Below are positions 33,451 to 45,110 of a stretch of 64,000 bases of DNA, piece after piece. Position 1 is the first letter of the stretch, and each line of letters opens with the position of its first letter. The notes under the pieces were generated by a model, which was not told where the DNA came from, searched no databases, and worked only from the letters and a program-made list of their open reading frames with translations. The stretch lies in NCBI GenBank assembly GCA_024449915.1, contig JAMZAV010000004.1, positions 124,001 through 188,000 on the forward strand, in the 5' to 3' direction. This stretch comes from Sweltsa coloradensis. Lineage: Eukaryota > Arthropoda > Insecta > Plecoptera > Chloroperlidae. The translations under genes and the position numbers were made by a program.

Positions 33451-33619
33451 ATCAACATGCTTAAATTGACTCGTACTGACCTAGCCTAACAACAATTTTT
33501 TTTTAATTTTATCTCCTGGCTCATGCCCCATTCCTTATTTAATTCCCGCACTACTTTATTTTTATTATTTTTTTAGAGGACCCTCTTCGGGTGTCTAATA
33601 AATATTTTTTTTTGTGGAA

Positions 33620-33805
33620 GAATATTTGGGACGAAACATCAACGTACTCTTAAAGAGGACTAAATGGTAGCGTACACCTTTGAATGACGAACACATTGGA
33701 ACAAATTATGTGTCGGGATTGCCAATGGCGGGAATCCAACAGGGGATCCCCCGAAGACGATGCGCGCGCGTATAACGCGTGAGATGCGTTATAGGAATCA
33801 ATTAA
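33620..33805 (-). mobile_element. SINE group 2 copy, degenerate
   Basis: 'gggattgccaatggcgggaatcc' and 'ggatcccccgaa' correspond to the minus-strand group 2 head. The body words 'cttaaagaggact' match 32060-32075. Confidence 0.5.
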
Positions 33806-34775
33806 TGTCTTCAACCGATGTCATTAGGTACCTAACCATCTATGTTGACCAACACGTTGCACTGTAATGATATCGTTAGTGACTACTGACTACCTATCAT
33901 TCCAAATATAGCCGTACCTAGGTTATTTATTGAACGAACACCTACGCGAACTCCAGAAATAGACTACAACACTTCCCCTTACACTTTATAACCACGACCA
34001 TGTCCAGGACCACGATGATAGCTATCACATACTGTCATCTGTGACTACCTCCCACTCTCAAGATGTACGTATTGTTCTGTTATGAACGGATAATCTTAAT
34101 CTTGAATCTACCACCTATAACACGTTGTTAGATACCTGCGTTTCTCTGTCACTTACTAATCTAGTATTTAACCCAACATCCAACAACCACCCTTATTTCT
34201 ATAAACATTTTAAAAAAGGCAAAGACGGGGATGATAAATTATTTCGCGGGACGAATTACAAAACAAATAGGGTGAATTTTTTTTTACTCATCTACTCTCC
34301 TTCGCCCTAATTTTGTTTACAAAGAGAGTTTTTGCTTCCCCTTTCTCGTCCCCATTTCCCGAAAACCCATTAGAGGTAAATTAATTTCTTTGCTTGTTGC
34401 CACTTGGAGATGAAATGTTCTGCCAAGACTGTCTGTTATAAAAACAATGGGTTTTAGAGGTACCACGCGTGCGTCTATGTAGGGCAAGTTGAGCGGGTCT
34501 GTTTTTATAGATCGTAAAGCTAGTAGAGTGTGCTGGACAACAATTACTTAGCTCTCAGAACCCTCGAATTCTCGCAGTAGCTTCCACACATTAGGTAAGT
34601 CGGACAAGTCCAAACCAACTCTAGCGGACATTTACAATTTTACCAGCCACCAACTAGACCACTGGTTGTTTTTTAAAGCACCCTGTACGGTCTGTACAAG
34701 GTTGTTTTGCATTTTCTCTTTTTAATGACGTGACAAGAGTGTTTTATTATACTTTTTATGCCCCTATTGATTACT
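33806..34775. other. No feature seen
   Basis: Non-coding, no gene; presumably intronic if the exon at 32856-33275 is real. Confidence 0.35.
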
Positions 34776-35383
34776 ACTAGGAAAACGCTTAAGTCCCGCC
34801 GCGTTGTTGGATGAGCGTAATTGGTGAATTGAGCTGCCATGTGTTTTGCGGATTTTCTGTTGTTCTGTGAAAAAATCAGAACTTCGTTGAAATTTTTTTT
34901 AAATTAAATCAAATTTAAAAAAAAAAAAAAAATTATTTTTATTAATCGTAATTTTAAAAAAGGAAAAAACGTAATATTGAAATTTTCATAAGAAATAATT
35001 ATTCGATTACGCACAAATTTTACACGAATATATTAATTCTTAAAATTAAGGTTCTGTGAAAAAATCATTACAATCGGATAAAGCATGTAGGAGTTATAAG
35101 TCGAAGAAATTTTTTAAAAATCGAAAAAAATCGTAAAATTGCGATTTTCATGAGAAATAATTTTTCGATTGCGCTCAAAAACGTGGCAGTTCTTAGTTCA
35201 GAGATTTCGAAGGCCTCCATAAAATTTCATCGCAATCGGAGTATCGGTTTAGCCGGAATCGTGTTAACAGACAGACAAAAATACAGAGAAAAAAAAAAAA
35301 AAAAAAAACATTCCGGATTTTTTTCTCCAGTGTAGTGAAATGGAATCTTCGCTTCGCTCGCTACGCTCGCTACGCTCATCCAA
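34776..35383 (-). mobile_element. Helentron-like non-autonomous element, copy B
   Basis: Opposite orientation to copy A, with the same ends: on the minus strand it starts TTGGATGAGCGTAGCG and ends AACGC...GCGTT, CCTAG, T. It is about 190 bases shorter because it carries two rather than three of the ~162-bp internal units. The frame at 35150-35335 is the mirror of the short frames in copies A and C and is not a gene. Confidence 0.7.
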
Positions 35384-35859
35384 CTATAAGCATAGTGTTT
35401 TAAATGGGACTTATCATACTGTCAGTTTATTGTGATTAATACTGTTTGAATAAAATATCATGTATTGTTACACTGGTTAGTTGCAAGAGCGATCGGTTAT
35501 TTGATTAAACTCTCTTATTTTGTTTTCACGCAAACAACTCACAATTATAATATGTCAAATGTGTTTATGAACAACAACATATTCACAACGATTTATCTAT
35601 CAACCGTAAGCAAATGAAAGAGGACATTTAATTTTATGTTTACCCGATTTGACAGTAATATACAAAATGTGCCAGACAATAACAATGACACCAGACAAAA
35701 ACAAGGTAACAATGCTAAATTTAAAATTGTTTTTATATTAAAGCTATACCCAAATCACCAAAAAACAAAGAAAATGTTTCGAAATTTCAATAAATAATTG
35801 ACCCCGAAATTTATAATAAACAAAAATAAATGGAAACGAAAGTAATAGAAAATGTCCTA

Positions 35860-35875
35860 CCCGGCACCTCCACCA
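35860..35875 (-). repeat. tRNA-Ala 3'-end complement motif, copy 6
   Basis: Exact 16-base core on the minus strand, preceded there by 'caactt', followed by 'taggac'. No SINE adjacent on that side. Confidence 0.85.
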
Positions 35876-35939
35876 AAGTTGATATTTCGGGAGAAATCTT
35901 ACATTTCAAACGCATTTCTCGATTTGTTTTGTCGGCAAA

Positions 35940-36030
35940 CACTTCCGTAGGTGAAATTGTTAATATGAGGAAGGTGCTTACCAGGAATGTGGGAGACATG
36001 GGTTCAAACCACAGTCGGGATGATTTTTTT
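35940..36030 (+). mobile_element. tRNA-like SINE head fragment
   Basis: 'gagacatgggttcaaaccacagtcggga' is a T-arm/B-box-like word followed by a T-rich end, as in group 3. Degenerate. Confidence 0.4.
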
Positions 36031-36904
36031 AATATCTTAAATGTGTTAAATAATTCTAAATGCGGTTATCACTGTAATCCAACACTTTTTGATAAATAAA
36101 AACACGAATTAATAAGTGAATTTGTAGTTATTCTTGTTACATTTGTAGGAATGAACACAATTTAACAACTTCTACCACGTTTTTGCGATAATGTTTTATT
36201 AAATATATTCGCCGTTAGCACCAAAACAGCAACATAAACGAAGTCAAAATACATTGTTCAAATAGTGAGAAAAAAGTATTTTTACGGACTGCATATCGTG
36301 TAGATTTTCAGACACACTAAATGATGGCTATTATTATTCAGTACGTCCCCTGAAGCTGGTGGAAAAAATATGTATTTAAAAATAAGTTTTCGACGAAGCC
36401 GTGATCTTTTCTTAATCAAACTGAGCTTGAGGCCCTGAATGTTCAAGGTATTTCAATATTGGTCGAAGCCAGCGAAGAATCTCAATAGCTACCGGGATTT
36501 ATTCTCCTAACCGGATATTTCATTTTCCGGTGTGAGAATAGCAAGGAAGGGGGGGGGGGGAGTCAATGAGGCGTCTCACATCTCATTTACTGCCCCGTTT
36601 TACATCCGCTTATATCGCGTTTGTTGGTAGGTTAAACTCACGTACTTAAGTGTAAAAAGAGGCAACAATAGGGAAACTATGAATAGAGTTAGGAAACTCT
36701 GCTTACAATATCAAAGCAGATGTTTTATGACCATACAACTAAAGTCTAGAGTTTATACAGTAGCTTCAGTTTGTAGAGGGCAGAGTGGTGAGCAGAAAAG
36801 GGGATCATCCTCATTTTTCTCACACTGCTTTATAGTCAGCAACGTTTTAACAAAGATGTTTTCTTTGTTAAATGTATTGTTTTATATATTATGTGATTAA
36901 CATA

Positions 36905-36965
36905 ATATTTACTACAATTCAGGAACTAAAAAATCCCCCGTGTTCGAACGGGCAAATGGTACATG
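36905..36965 (-). mobile_element. SINE group 3 end fragment
   Basis: 'tactacaattcaggaactaaaaaatccc' and a truncated T-arm word 'gtgttcgaacggg', as at 52980-53030. Confidence 0.5.
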
Positions 36966-37212
36966 AACGTGTTATGGGAACTTGATAAAGCGGTATGCAT
37001 AGGTATAGGCTACTGCCGTTTCTTGATCCTTTCTCTATAATGTGCACTTTTGAATATTTGCCAAGAAAGGAAATCATATTAACGTGTTGTGCATGTGCCA
37101 AAGATCATGTAAGGGTCTCTTTACTAACACCTTACTTGGCATCACCGAAACCTTAACGTCAGTATTTACGAGGCAAATGTCAGATTATGAACGAGAAAGA
37201 AGATTAAGTCAA

Positions 37213-37400
37213 CCGCGTTGTTGGATGAGCGTAATTAGAGAGATCGTGGGAGCTATCTAATTACAGAGTTAAAGCATGTTCATAATTGTATTTATGCATT
37301 ATTGCACAGATTTATTACGGCAATTTTTTTTTTGTGAAAAGGTTATAATTGAAATTTTTTTAAAAGTTCTACATTTAAATTTCATATAAAATATAAACTT
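37213..37400 (-). mobile_element. Helentron-like element, end fragment D
   Basis: 'gcgttgttggatgagcgtaatt' is identical to the 3' terminal part of copies A-C (here inverted). The following 'gagctatc' and 'gtgaaaaggttataattgaaa' are decayed counterparts of the subterminal sequence of copy B. The outer CTAG end and the tandem core are missing. Confidence 0.6.
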
Positions 37401-40400
37401 ATTTTTAACTTTTCAATTTAATGATGTTAATAAAATGATCGAGGAGAAAGATCAATAAATTAAAATAAGGAATTAGCGATCACCTTCTTTTAAATTAATA
37501 TTAACAATTCATATTTAACACTTAGATAAAACAACGTTCTAGGAACGACTTACCCAGATCGCTTAATGTTGGTAAACCCCAGAAGAAGACATCGTGCTCG
37601 TCTGTATCTGGAAAGATAAAGTTCTGTCAGTGATGAAGTAGTTTGGTCGACTTATTACTGTAATATCCTCCGTCAGTCTTCACAATTCTACTCACTTAAG
37701 AGTTAAACGTTCATAAGCACTTTGCGTAATTTAGTGGCAATGTTTCTCAGCCACAAACAAATGGATCGTGTCACGCAATATGTCAAATCAGATTTATTCA
37801 ACGAGAAGGAGAGAAGGAGTTTGTGGCCATTACGCCACGTCTGCCAGAAAAAAGTATAACCATTACATTACTGAATTAACATAGTCTACTGTTGGGAGTA
37901 CCTGACGTTTTACGAGTTAGTGAGGTAATAAAAATGATTTTTGCACAACCAGACGTCGTAAGAATACTATTTCAAACAATAATCACGATCGACTCTGTTC
38001 AATATTCCTACGCATGAAAAGATTTTTTATAGTCTTTAGAAGATTGTGATCTAGTTTCAACTGGGACAAGTAAACTAAATAAATCTGAGTTAAAAGTTAA
38101 CAAAGAAAATCTACTGGGAAAAATCTAATAACAATGCATTTACGAACCTATAAAAAAAAGCTTTTACACAGTTTAAATGTTAATATCTACCACAAAAATG
38201 TTTAGTGTAGGCCTAAGCTATAATATCATAACTTACAAGGACTTTCTAAACGCGTTTTGTAGTCAAATGTGTTGATGGTTGCGTGTAAAAATTGCAAATT
38301 CAAGAGAAAAACAAATTGTGTTTACTTGCGATTGTAATGAGAAAAAATTAAATTATTGAACTCAAAACGTGGCATGTCAAATTTTTCTGTCATAGTATAA
38401 GTCAAAGAAGGAATAGCCGTTTGTCGGGTAGAGAGATACAAATCTCACACTTGAACATACCCAATACCACAATCACTCGCTCCTTAGCCAGATATAGAAC
38501 TTTCAATTAACAAGTAAATATCAATTTTATTAGAACGCATGTTAAATTGGATAGTTGTGAACATATGAAGGGTTGAAATATTCAATGTTTTAAAAAGTTT
38601 AACAAAAAACGATCAATGCATATATATATATGTAAGTTATTGCGTCATATGGCTCTGCTCGGTCGACAGCGCCCAATGTGACGCGGAGGGCAGAAATAAG
38701 ACTCAATAACTCCGAGCTGAGACACCAGGGGCGCTCGGAAACCAGGACACGTAGGATGCTAAGTGTGACGTTCTCTGCATCTACGTTTCAATTCCCGAGT
38801 CTGGAATAAGAAAACCCTTGAAACACTAGCGAGGTATCTTTCAAGGTGCAGCACATTATCTTTATTCTCAGATAAATGTGTATCCGCGCTTGAATATAGT
38901 CCCGTGAAGACCTTGAATGTAGTCCAAGGTTGGATAGAACATCTTCCGCGATGCACTATTTTCTTTGCATTACAAAGAAGAAAGAATAAGAAAAATATAC
39001 ATTATTTATGTTTCTGTAACGGAATAAGGAAATCTTTGTGTAGACACTCAAAGGATGATTGTAATAATATCTTCGATAATACATTGTAAACTTTGAATTC
39101 CACTTTACATAAATAATATGGCATACAAATTCATGTACTTCCAATAAGCTGATAAAAGGAGTTCCCAACGAGGAAGAGATAGATAACATAACTCCGGGAG
39201 TTCCTGAAACAAGCCCAAGGGTGTCTGTAAAATATTAACAGTGAATCGTGTTTCTTTAGTTAACAAGAAGGGTATTACGTACTTCTCTTTGGTTAAATTG
39301 GGATACCTGGAGCGTTCTGAAACCGGACGTAAAATGGCGCGAGTATTTTCCACGATGCGCAATATCTACTAAGCAATTCACAACACATGGTGTATTACAA
39401 TGTAATAAAACAATATCAACCAATTTAAATGGATCGTTGATTGGTGTAAGAGGGGACTATCACCATTAAAAAAAATAGATTTTCGTAATTGGTTAAAATA
39501 CCCGAAGTGGCAATAAGGGAATTGAAAGTTTCCATTGTAGTCTTAGAAATCACCTTTAGGTCAACATCTGTAGTAGTTAATATACTATTTTGTATTGTTA
39601 CTCCATTCTGTTAAATATTGTTAAAACTTGCATGGTTTTTATTCTGCGTCCATGTGGTACATGTACAACTGTGTACAATAGAGTTTTGTTTTCAAAATTA
39701 AAGTTATTTTTGTTTCATTTACTTGGGGCGGTTTCAAAGTAGTTCAGGGTTGACTTGATATCTTCCACATTGTCTTATTCCAACATTCCACACCAAACAA
39801 GTGTATCTTTCATTCTTTGCATCTGCGTTTCAATTAGTGGGAATTAGGTCGCGGAGACTTCTAGACAAGGCCAAGTTCATCTTTCTCGTTATTACTGTTT
39901 GTGTTGGTAATGTTGGTAGTTCTGTAACGACACCATCTTGCGTTTGTCGTTGAGGCACGGAATCGAGATAATGGAGTTGAGGGAAAAACGTGTTTGCTCT
40001 CTTTAGATAAAGACCTACTTAAACGAGGCTACATTATTGTTATTCATCTTAATAAAACACTGAAATCTTACTTCAAAAAGGATACAATGAATTTGTATGC
40101 ATTGACTCGACAAAGGGTAGAAACTTCTCACTTAAGTTTTAAAAATTAACTTCAAAATTTATTACTGCAGATATATTTCAGATGACTTTCTTATATTTTT
40201 TTGTTTGGGGGAAAGTTGTTTTCGTTTTGAATGAAAATGCATCAGCACACGAAAATTAGAGTTGGCTAGAATGTAATGGTTTACGTTGCGTGACTGTAGC
40301 TTGCCATGCGAAAAACAGAAACAACGACACGGAAAATTAAAATGGAAATTTTCTGACAGAAGAATGAATTATCCACGCATTTCTGTATAAACAAGCTAAA

Positions 40401-41640
40401 GCCTAAAAATATAACAATTTAGCTAAAATGTATAGGCTATGGTTTTCTTGAAATGTGTTGTAATACCGACATCCTCTCAAATATTGTCGTATTTGGAATT
40501 CTTTAGCATGATTTGGCATCACAACCATCCACTTCCTTCTTTGTGATGTAATGGATCTATTAAGAAAACTAATAATAAATGCAACTTGGATTTAAAATTT
40601 ACATTGAAATTAAAGGAATTCGATCCACGAAGACGGATTTCTTTTTAAAATATAATTTAGGCTTTTGTTGACCATTTTGATATTATATTAGTAAATAGAT
40701 TGATGATAAAATGACTTTTTTAATTTGTGAGTTGAGTTCATTTGAGAAAAGAGGCCATATGTTTATTTCACTTTACATTCAAAGTGGATGTTAACACACG
40801 TAGATGTTACAAGACAACACCGCATCGTAATCTTAAGTGCTACTCCTCCCATGTGGGGTCGGGCAATGTCACAGTTAACATATGCCTGTCTCAAGCCTAC
40901 AGAGCGAATAAAGAGGACACCACTAACAACACGGTTTGCATATGAGTTGAATTATAAATAAAATTACTTTTCTGTTCTACTCATTCACACTTAAATTATC
41001 TTTTGACATGTTTTAATCTAACAATCCACCCGAAAGTCTTGTTCGTACACTGTAGTCCAAACTAGTGCATTCTAGAATCCTTGCTGTAGACTGGTTAACC
41101 ATATTGTTGGAAACTACGATACGATTTGCACACTTTTTAGTTTCAACCAAAGTTATATAATATGGATTATGTCCAGTATCTAACGTCTATATATTTTTAT
41201 TTATTGCATATGATAAGCCAGGTCATTAAATTAAAAACCTTATCGCTTGCTCGTTCGTTTGCGGAAATGTGCACAAGTGAGCTAGAATCTCGGTAATCAT
41301 GAATACGTCGTTGCCTATAATCATAGACCGTTTCCCCATGCCCCTATCCACATAATACGCAAAGTTTTATTATTGTTATAGTTTGCCTGTGGCTTGCCCT
41401 CTTAAATACTAAAACTTGTGCAATTTATGAGTTAAGTCCTAGAGCCCTCCCGCGTCGCTTGGTGGTGCTTAGCTCCGGGGCTCGACCACATATTGGACAG
41501 CCATTAAGCTAAGCCCTGTGACTTGTTTACCACACTAGCTGGGCTTACATCACCACATGATGGAAGAGGCAGGGGGTATGCGAGAGGCCGGACACCCCAC
41601 GTTCTAGAAGACAGAGTGAAAGTGGGTGGTTTATGAGGCG
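37401..41640. other. 4.2-kb stretch without supported features
   Basis: AT-rich, no gene and no repeat shared with the rest of the window that I could see, apart from a short (TA)n at about 38619-38632. Overlapping short frames on both strands at 38759-39362 have no recognisable content. Confidence 0.45.
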
Positions 41641-41925
41641 AAGACTTAGATTTATTAAACGAGGGAGCGGAGCGACCGAGTGTTCTCCATTCAACTCGAA
41701 CGGCTCTCATTCTGTGATTCTGTCTGTCTGTACGTCGAAAATCAGCCGAACCGCTGAACAGATTGCGCTGAAATTTTAAACAGACATCCGGTACACGTTT
41801 ACTGAGAACTGTTAACAAAATCAGCTTGATCCATTGTAATTTAAGCCTACAATAAATAAAAATGTGATTTTTAATAATATCAATGGCATTTGTTTCGTAG
41901 CAGTTAGCGGGACGAGATTGACGTG
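41640..41925. repeat. Possible decayed rolling-circle-type element
   Basis: 'gagggagcggagcgaccgag', then 'ctgtctgtctgtacgtcg', then 'cagattgcgctgaaatttt'. This repeats the layout of the Helentron-like copies (gagcgaagcg block, tctgtctgt block, gat-tgaaatttta block) with different bases. Only one copy in the window, so the call rests on layout alone. Confidence 0.25.
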
Positions 41926-41998
41926 GCCTGCATGGCCTAGTGGTAACCATTTAGCCTACCGCACGGATGGATGGGGTTCGATACCCACCAGTTCTAAC
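41925..41998 (+). mobile_element. tRNA-like sequence, probable SINE head
   Basis: 'gcatggcctagtggtaacc' (A-box-like) and 'ggggttcgatacccacc' (B box GGTTCGATACC) at tRNA-like spacing, followed by a T-run, which could be a pol III terminator. The acceptor stem does not close convincingly. Confidence 0.5.
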
Positions 41999-42809
41999 TT
42001 TTTTATATTTTAACACCCACATATTATTTTTGAGGGGTGTTAAATGGGGAAAAAAAATTAGGTGATTTTGTTTTACCTTCGAAATTTGTTAATGTTTCAC
42101 GCTAATACGTTTTGAATACGATTCGCATTTTGAATGTTCAATTTAAATAATTATTGTGGCAAGCAGAGTGAGTTCCTGTAAGGTGACCAGACGGTCCGGT
42201 TTTGGAAGTCAAAACACTTGGCTAACTCGTTTAACAACGACTTTGGCGTTTCCCTAGTATAGGGAATTATTTTTTTTTAACCACTTAGGGTGTGTACAAT
42301 TTACTTTTGAATTCGTTTTTCGTAAAAACGCATCAAGCATGATGTCCGGTACACGTTCTTTTTCCTACTGAGATTTTTTAGTAAGAAAATATCTGTATTT
42401 TGTTACAAAGTTGTGAAAACAGCTACAAAATGGCAAGGTTCAACCATGTACGGTCGTTTTTTCACCCAACCAGTTAATTTAAAAAAAAATGAATAAGGAT
42501 ATAGGATTTTACTAGAGCATAATCCAAGGTTTTGACTAACACTTAGGACAATGTCAGTCAGGATTTCCAGTGCCTGGGGTAGAACCAACGACATACTGGA
42601 CCATGAATGTATAAGAATCGTCTATTGGTAGGCCTAGAGTATTTATTTTCAACTAATTGTAATTATATATGTAAGTTTTGACGTTTATGTTACATCATGA
42701 ATTACATTCAAGATTGGTGTCATATTTTAGGATATTTCCGGGATTCGAAATAAAAATTACAGTATTAATTTAGATGATTTTATTTATTTATTTTGAAAAA
42801 AATTATTTA

Positions 42810-42955
42810 TTTTTGTTGCTGAACGTTTCTATTAGGCCTATAGCAATATTCCTATTGGAGACGATGAGTAGTGATAGATGAGGATGAAGGATAATTATAA
42901 AATACACCTGCATTATGCTGGGTTAGAACCCGATCCTCCTAGTGCAATATATAAT
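42810..42955 (-). mobile_element. SINE group 4 copy
   Basis: Tail 'ttgttgctgaacgtttct', body 'agacgatgagtagtgatagatgaggatgaagga', decayed tRNA head 'gctgggttagaacccgatcctcctagtgc'. Confidence 0.7.
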
Positions 42956-44238
42956 AATAAAATAAGCAATTTGAGATATTATCTTCGGTTATCACTTTCA
43001 AAATGTTTTGTGGCGCCGATGTAATTACTGATTGATTTAGGAAAAATAAGAATTGCATTATTTATAGAACACCATTGTTTCCATGAGAGAGGTACAAGAG
43101 TTACATACTATGTAAATGTTGCTACTTTACATAGAGAATTGTTTCGTTCAATGTTTCATTAGTGGGTTTAATAGACGTCGTTTATATTGCACGCTGCGCA
43201 CTTCCTTAACAGACCATTAGAACAATTATTGTCTCTTCGTTCAAGACGCAGCGTCACGTGCCATCTATCTGAACGAAGCCATTCGAACAGTTAATTTCAT
43301 TACTTAAACGTGATCACCTCATTTGGTGAGACAATCTATCAGTGATCAGTGAATTCTACTGGATTAGTGCATCAGTGAAACGTCTTATTATTTTACAACG
43401 CAGGCTTACAGAGACTAACAAAATTGAAAGATAAATCAAGGAAAAAGTTCAAATGATACCTCTGATCAAATGCACAACAAACTATTACACTTTTATAACT
43501 CTAAATTCCAAAATCTCGAACTATGACTTCCATCAAACAATTAGGTTAAGGGTGATAATTAGAGGTACTTGCACATAGCATTTTTAAGTGTCATTTTCAA
43601 GCGTTTTGTAGCTTCAATTTTTCGGCCAATTAAAAAAAATTGTATGGAATGATGTCATTAAATTTTAATTAATATCAATTGAATTAAAATTTGATAAGCA
43701 CATTATAGATACCATGTTAAATAAAATAAAATAGGACTGGAAAACCTTTTTTTAATAGAAAAAATATCGCTTTGTAGTATCTATACAAAAAATGATATTT
43801 TCACGTCCTCTAGTTTATAAGAATAATCACTGATAAATCTTGTTTACTAGTATGTTTTTAATTGACGTGTTTATTGTAGCGTGTTTGTTTTGCTTGAATA
43901 ATATATTTTCAATTACCGAATCACTGATACGCAACAGTAATCCTTCAATGCACATTGTATTTCCTGGACATACACTAGATCGCCATAGAGCCCACGGGAG
44001 ATCTCTTTACCCCTTTGACAAGTACAAATTTCGGGTCATTGGACGTTTATTCGGTTGGAGTGGGGAATTGTTTGTACCGAACAGGCCTACCGGCTATTAT
44101 AGGGATATGAGTCGGATCACACTTGAACGCATGTAAACCCTTTGTTTCTGCTCCTGCCAGGAGGGTCTATGAGTGAACAGGATTTATTGTCACCTGTTAC
44201 TGAACAATATCGACATTGCTATTGGGTTTAGAAAACAA

Positions 44239-44239
<1 letters not shown>
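42956..44239. other. No supported gene
   Basis: The frame at 43840-44136 (98 codons) has a hydrophobic start and an Arg-rich end but no recognisable motif or splice context. Otherwise AT-rich non-coding. Confidence 0.4.
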
Positions 44240-44292
<53 letters not shown>

Positions 44293-44293
44293 G
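44240..44293 (+). repeat. (TTG)18 microsatellite
   Basis: Uninterrupted trinucleotide repeat of 54 bases, the longest perfect microsatellite in the window. Confidence 0.95.
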
Positions 44294-44494
44294 ATGTTGA
44301 AAATTTACATTGAGTGCATTAAACTCTGCTCCTATTGGCTAAATGTGATATAAAGTAAATTACGTTTGAGGCTCAATATTTAAGAGATTAAAGAAAGAAA
44401 TTCAAGAAATTTAATGATTCGTCGTGCGTTTGTCTTTTTTGAGGCAGTGCAGGGTAAGATTTACCATTATAAATGTTTCTAGTCAGCGGTTTAT

Positions 44495-44880
44495 CCGAGG
44501 TCGTTTAGCCGGTTCTCACTCAAACACCGAAGTTAATCAACCTTCGGGCGTAGTCAAGGGTATAGTAGGTGAACGCTCTGCCCTGAGTCACAAGTATACG
44601 GATGGTTAGATCATATAAAGGCTTCGAGAGCTAGTGTAACGGCTTCGTTCTCCTCGACGTCTGCTCGGCAGTTCGGGTTAGTGGAGAAACCTATATGACC
44701 GTCAAAACTACACCGTCCTTTCGGATGGGACGTTAAGCAGTTGGTCCCCTTGGTACTTTTCGAAAGGAGTAGGATCCCTTCTATACAAACTTCATCCTCA
44801 TCTATCACCACTCATCGTCTTAAATAGCCTTAGTGCATTAATATGAGACGTTAAGCAATATCAAATCAAATCGATCAATC
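44495..44880 (+). mobile_element. 5S-headed SINE with Deu-like core (SINE3/DeuSINE type)
   Basis: The head, about 44500-44600, resembles the internal promoter of 5S rRNA: 'ccgaagttaatcaa' (box A), 'ttcgggc' (intermediate element) and 'gggtatagtaggtgaacgc' (box C), in the right order and spacing. The core at 44715-44780 ('tttcggatgggacgttaagc', 'ttggtcccc', 'cttttcgaaaggagtagga') matches what I recall of the conserved Deu domain. The tail at 44790-44860 ('catctatcaccactcatcgtc', 'gagacgttaagcaa') is the same as in tRNA-headed group 4, followed by a short (ATCAATCG) repeat. Known biology: 5S-derived SINEs are pol III transcribed and retroposed by LINE machinery. Confidence 0.65.
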
Positions 44881-44901
44881 GATCAATCCGCGAATTCAAA
44901 A

Positions 44902-44917
44902 TGGTGGAGGTGCTGGG
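44902..44917 (+). repeat. tRNA-Ala 3'-end complement motif, copy 7 (one mismatch)
   Basis: TGGTGGAGGTGCTGGG, one C-to-T difference. It lies 20 bases beyond the 5S-headed SINE and starts a segment (44902-45110) related to 48847-49040. Confidence 0.75.
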
Positions 44918-45110
44918 TCATGAATTTTTTCATTCTTTCTGTGGGGTAGCTCTTACTCCCAGGGTCACCAAATACATGCTGTTTAATCTTTGTTAAAAGG
45001 GCAATTCCAAAAGACGCATATCAATCGGATGTCGTGCCCGGTTTTTAAGGTGATACGTGACAAACGCTCAGACAGACGAATAGACGGATAGAAAAGTAAT
45101 GAAAGTGATA
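44918..45110 (+). repeat. Dispersed repeat following the motif, copy 1
   Basis: 'agggtcaccaaatacat', 'tttgttaaaagggcaattcc', 'cgtgacaaacgctcagacagacg' correspond in order to 'aggatcaccaaaaacat', 'cttgttgaaggtcaatg', 'cgtgacacacgcacggatgg' at 48860-49040. Confidence 0.6.

Noticed and set aside
41504..41950. 148-codon minus-strand open frame
   Set aside because: It spans a repeat-like segment with tctgtctgt and gagcggagcg words and ends in a tRNA-like sequence; no domain recognised.
44505..44600. Functional 5S rRNA gene
   Set aside because: Only the internal promoter region resembles 5S, the ends do not pair, and a SINE core and tail follow.
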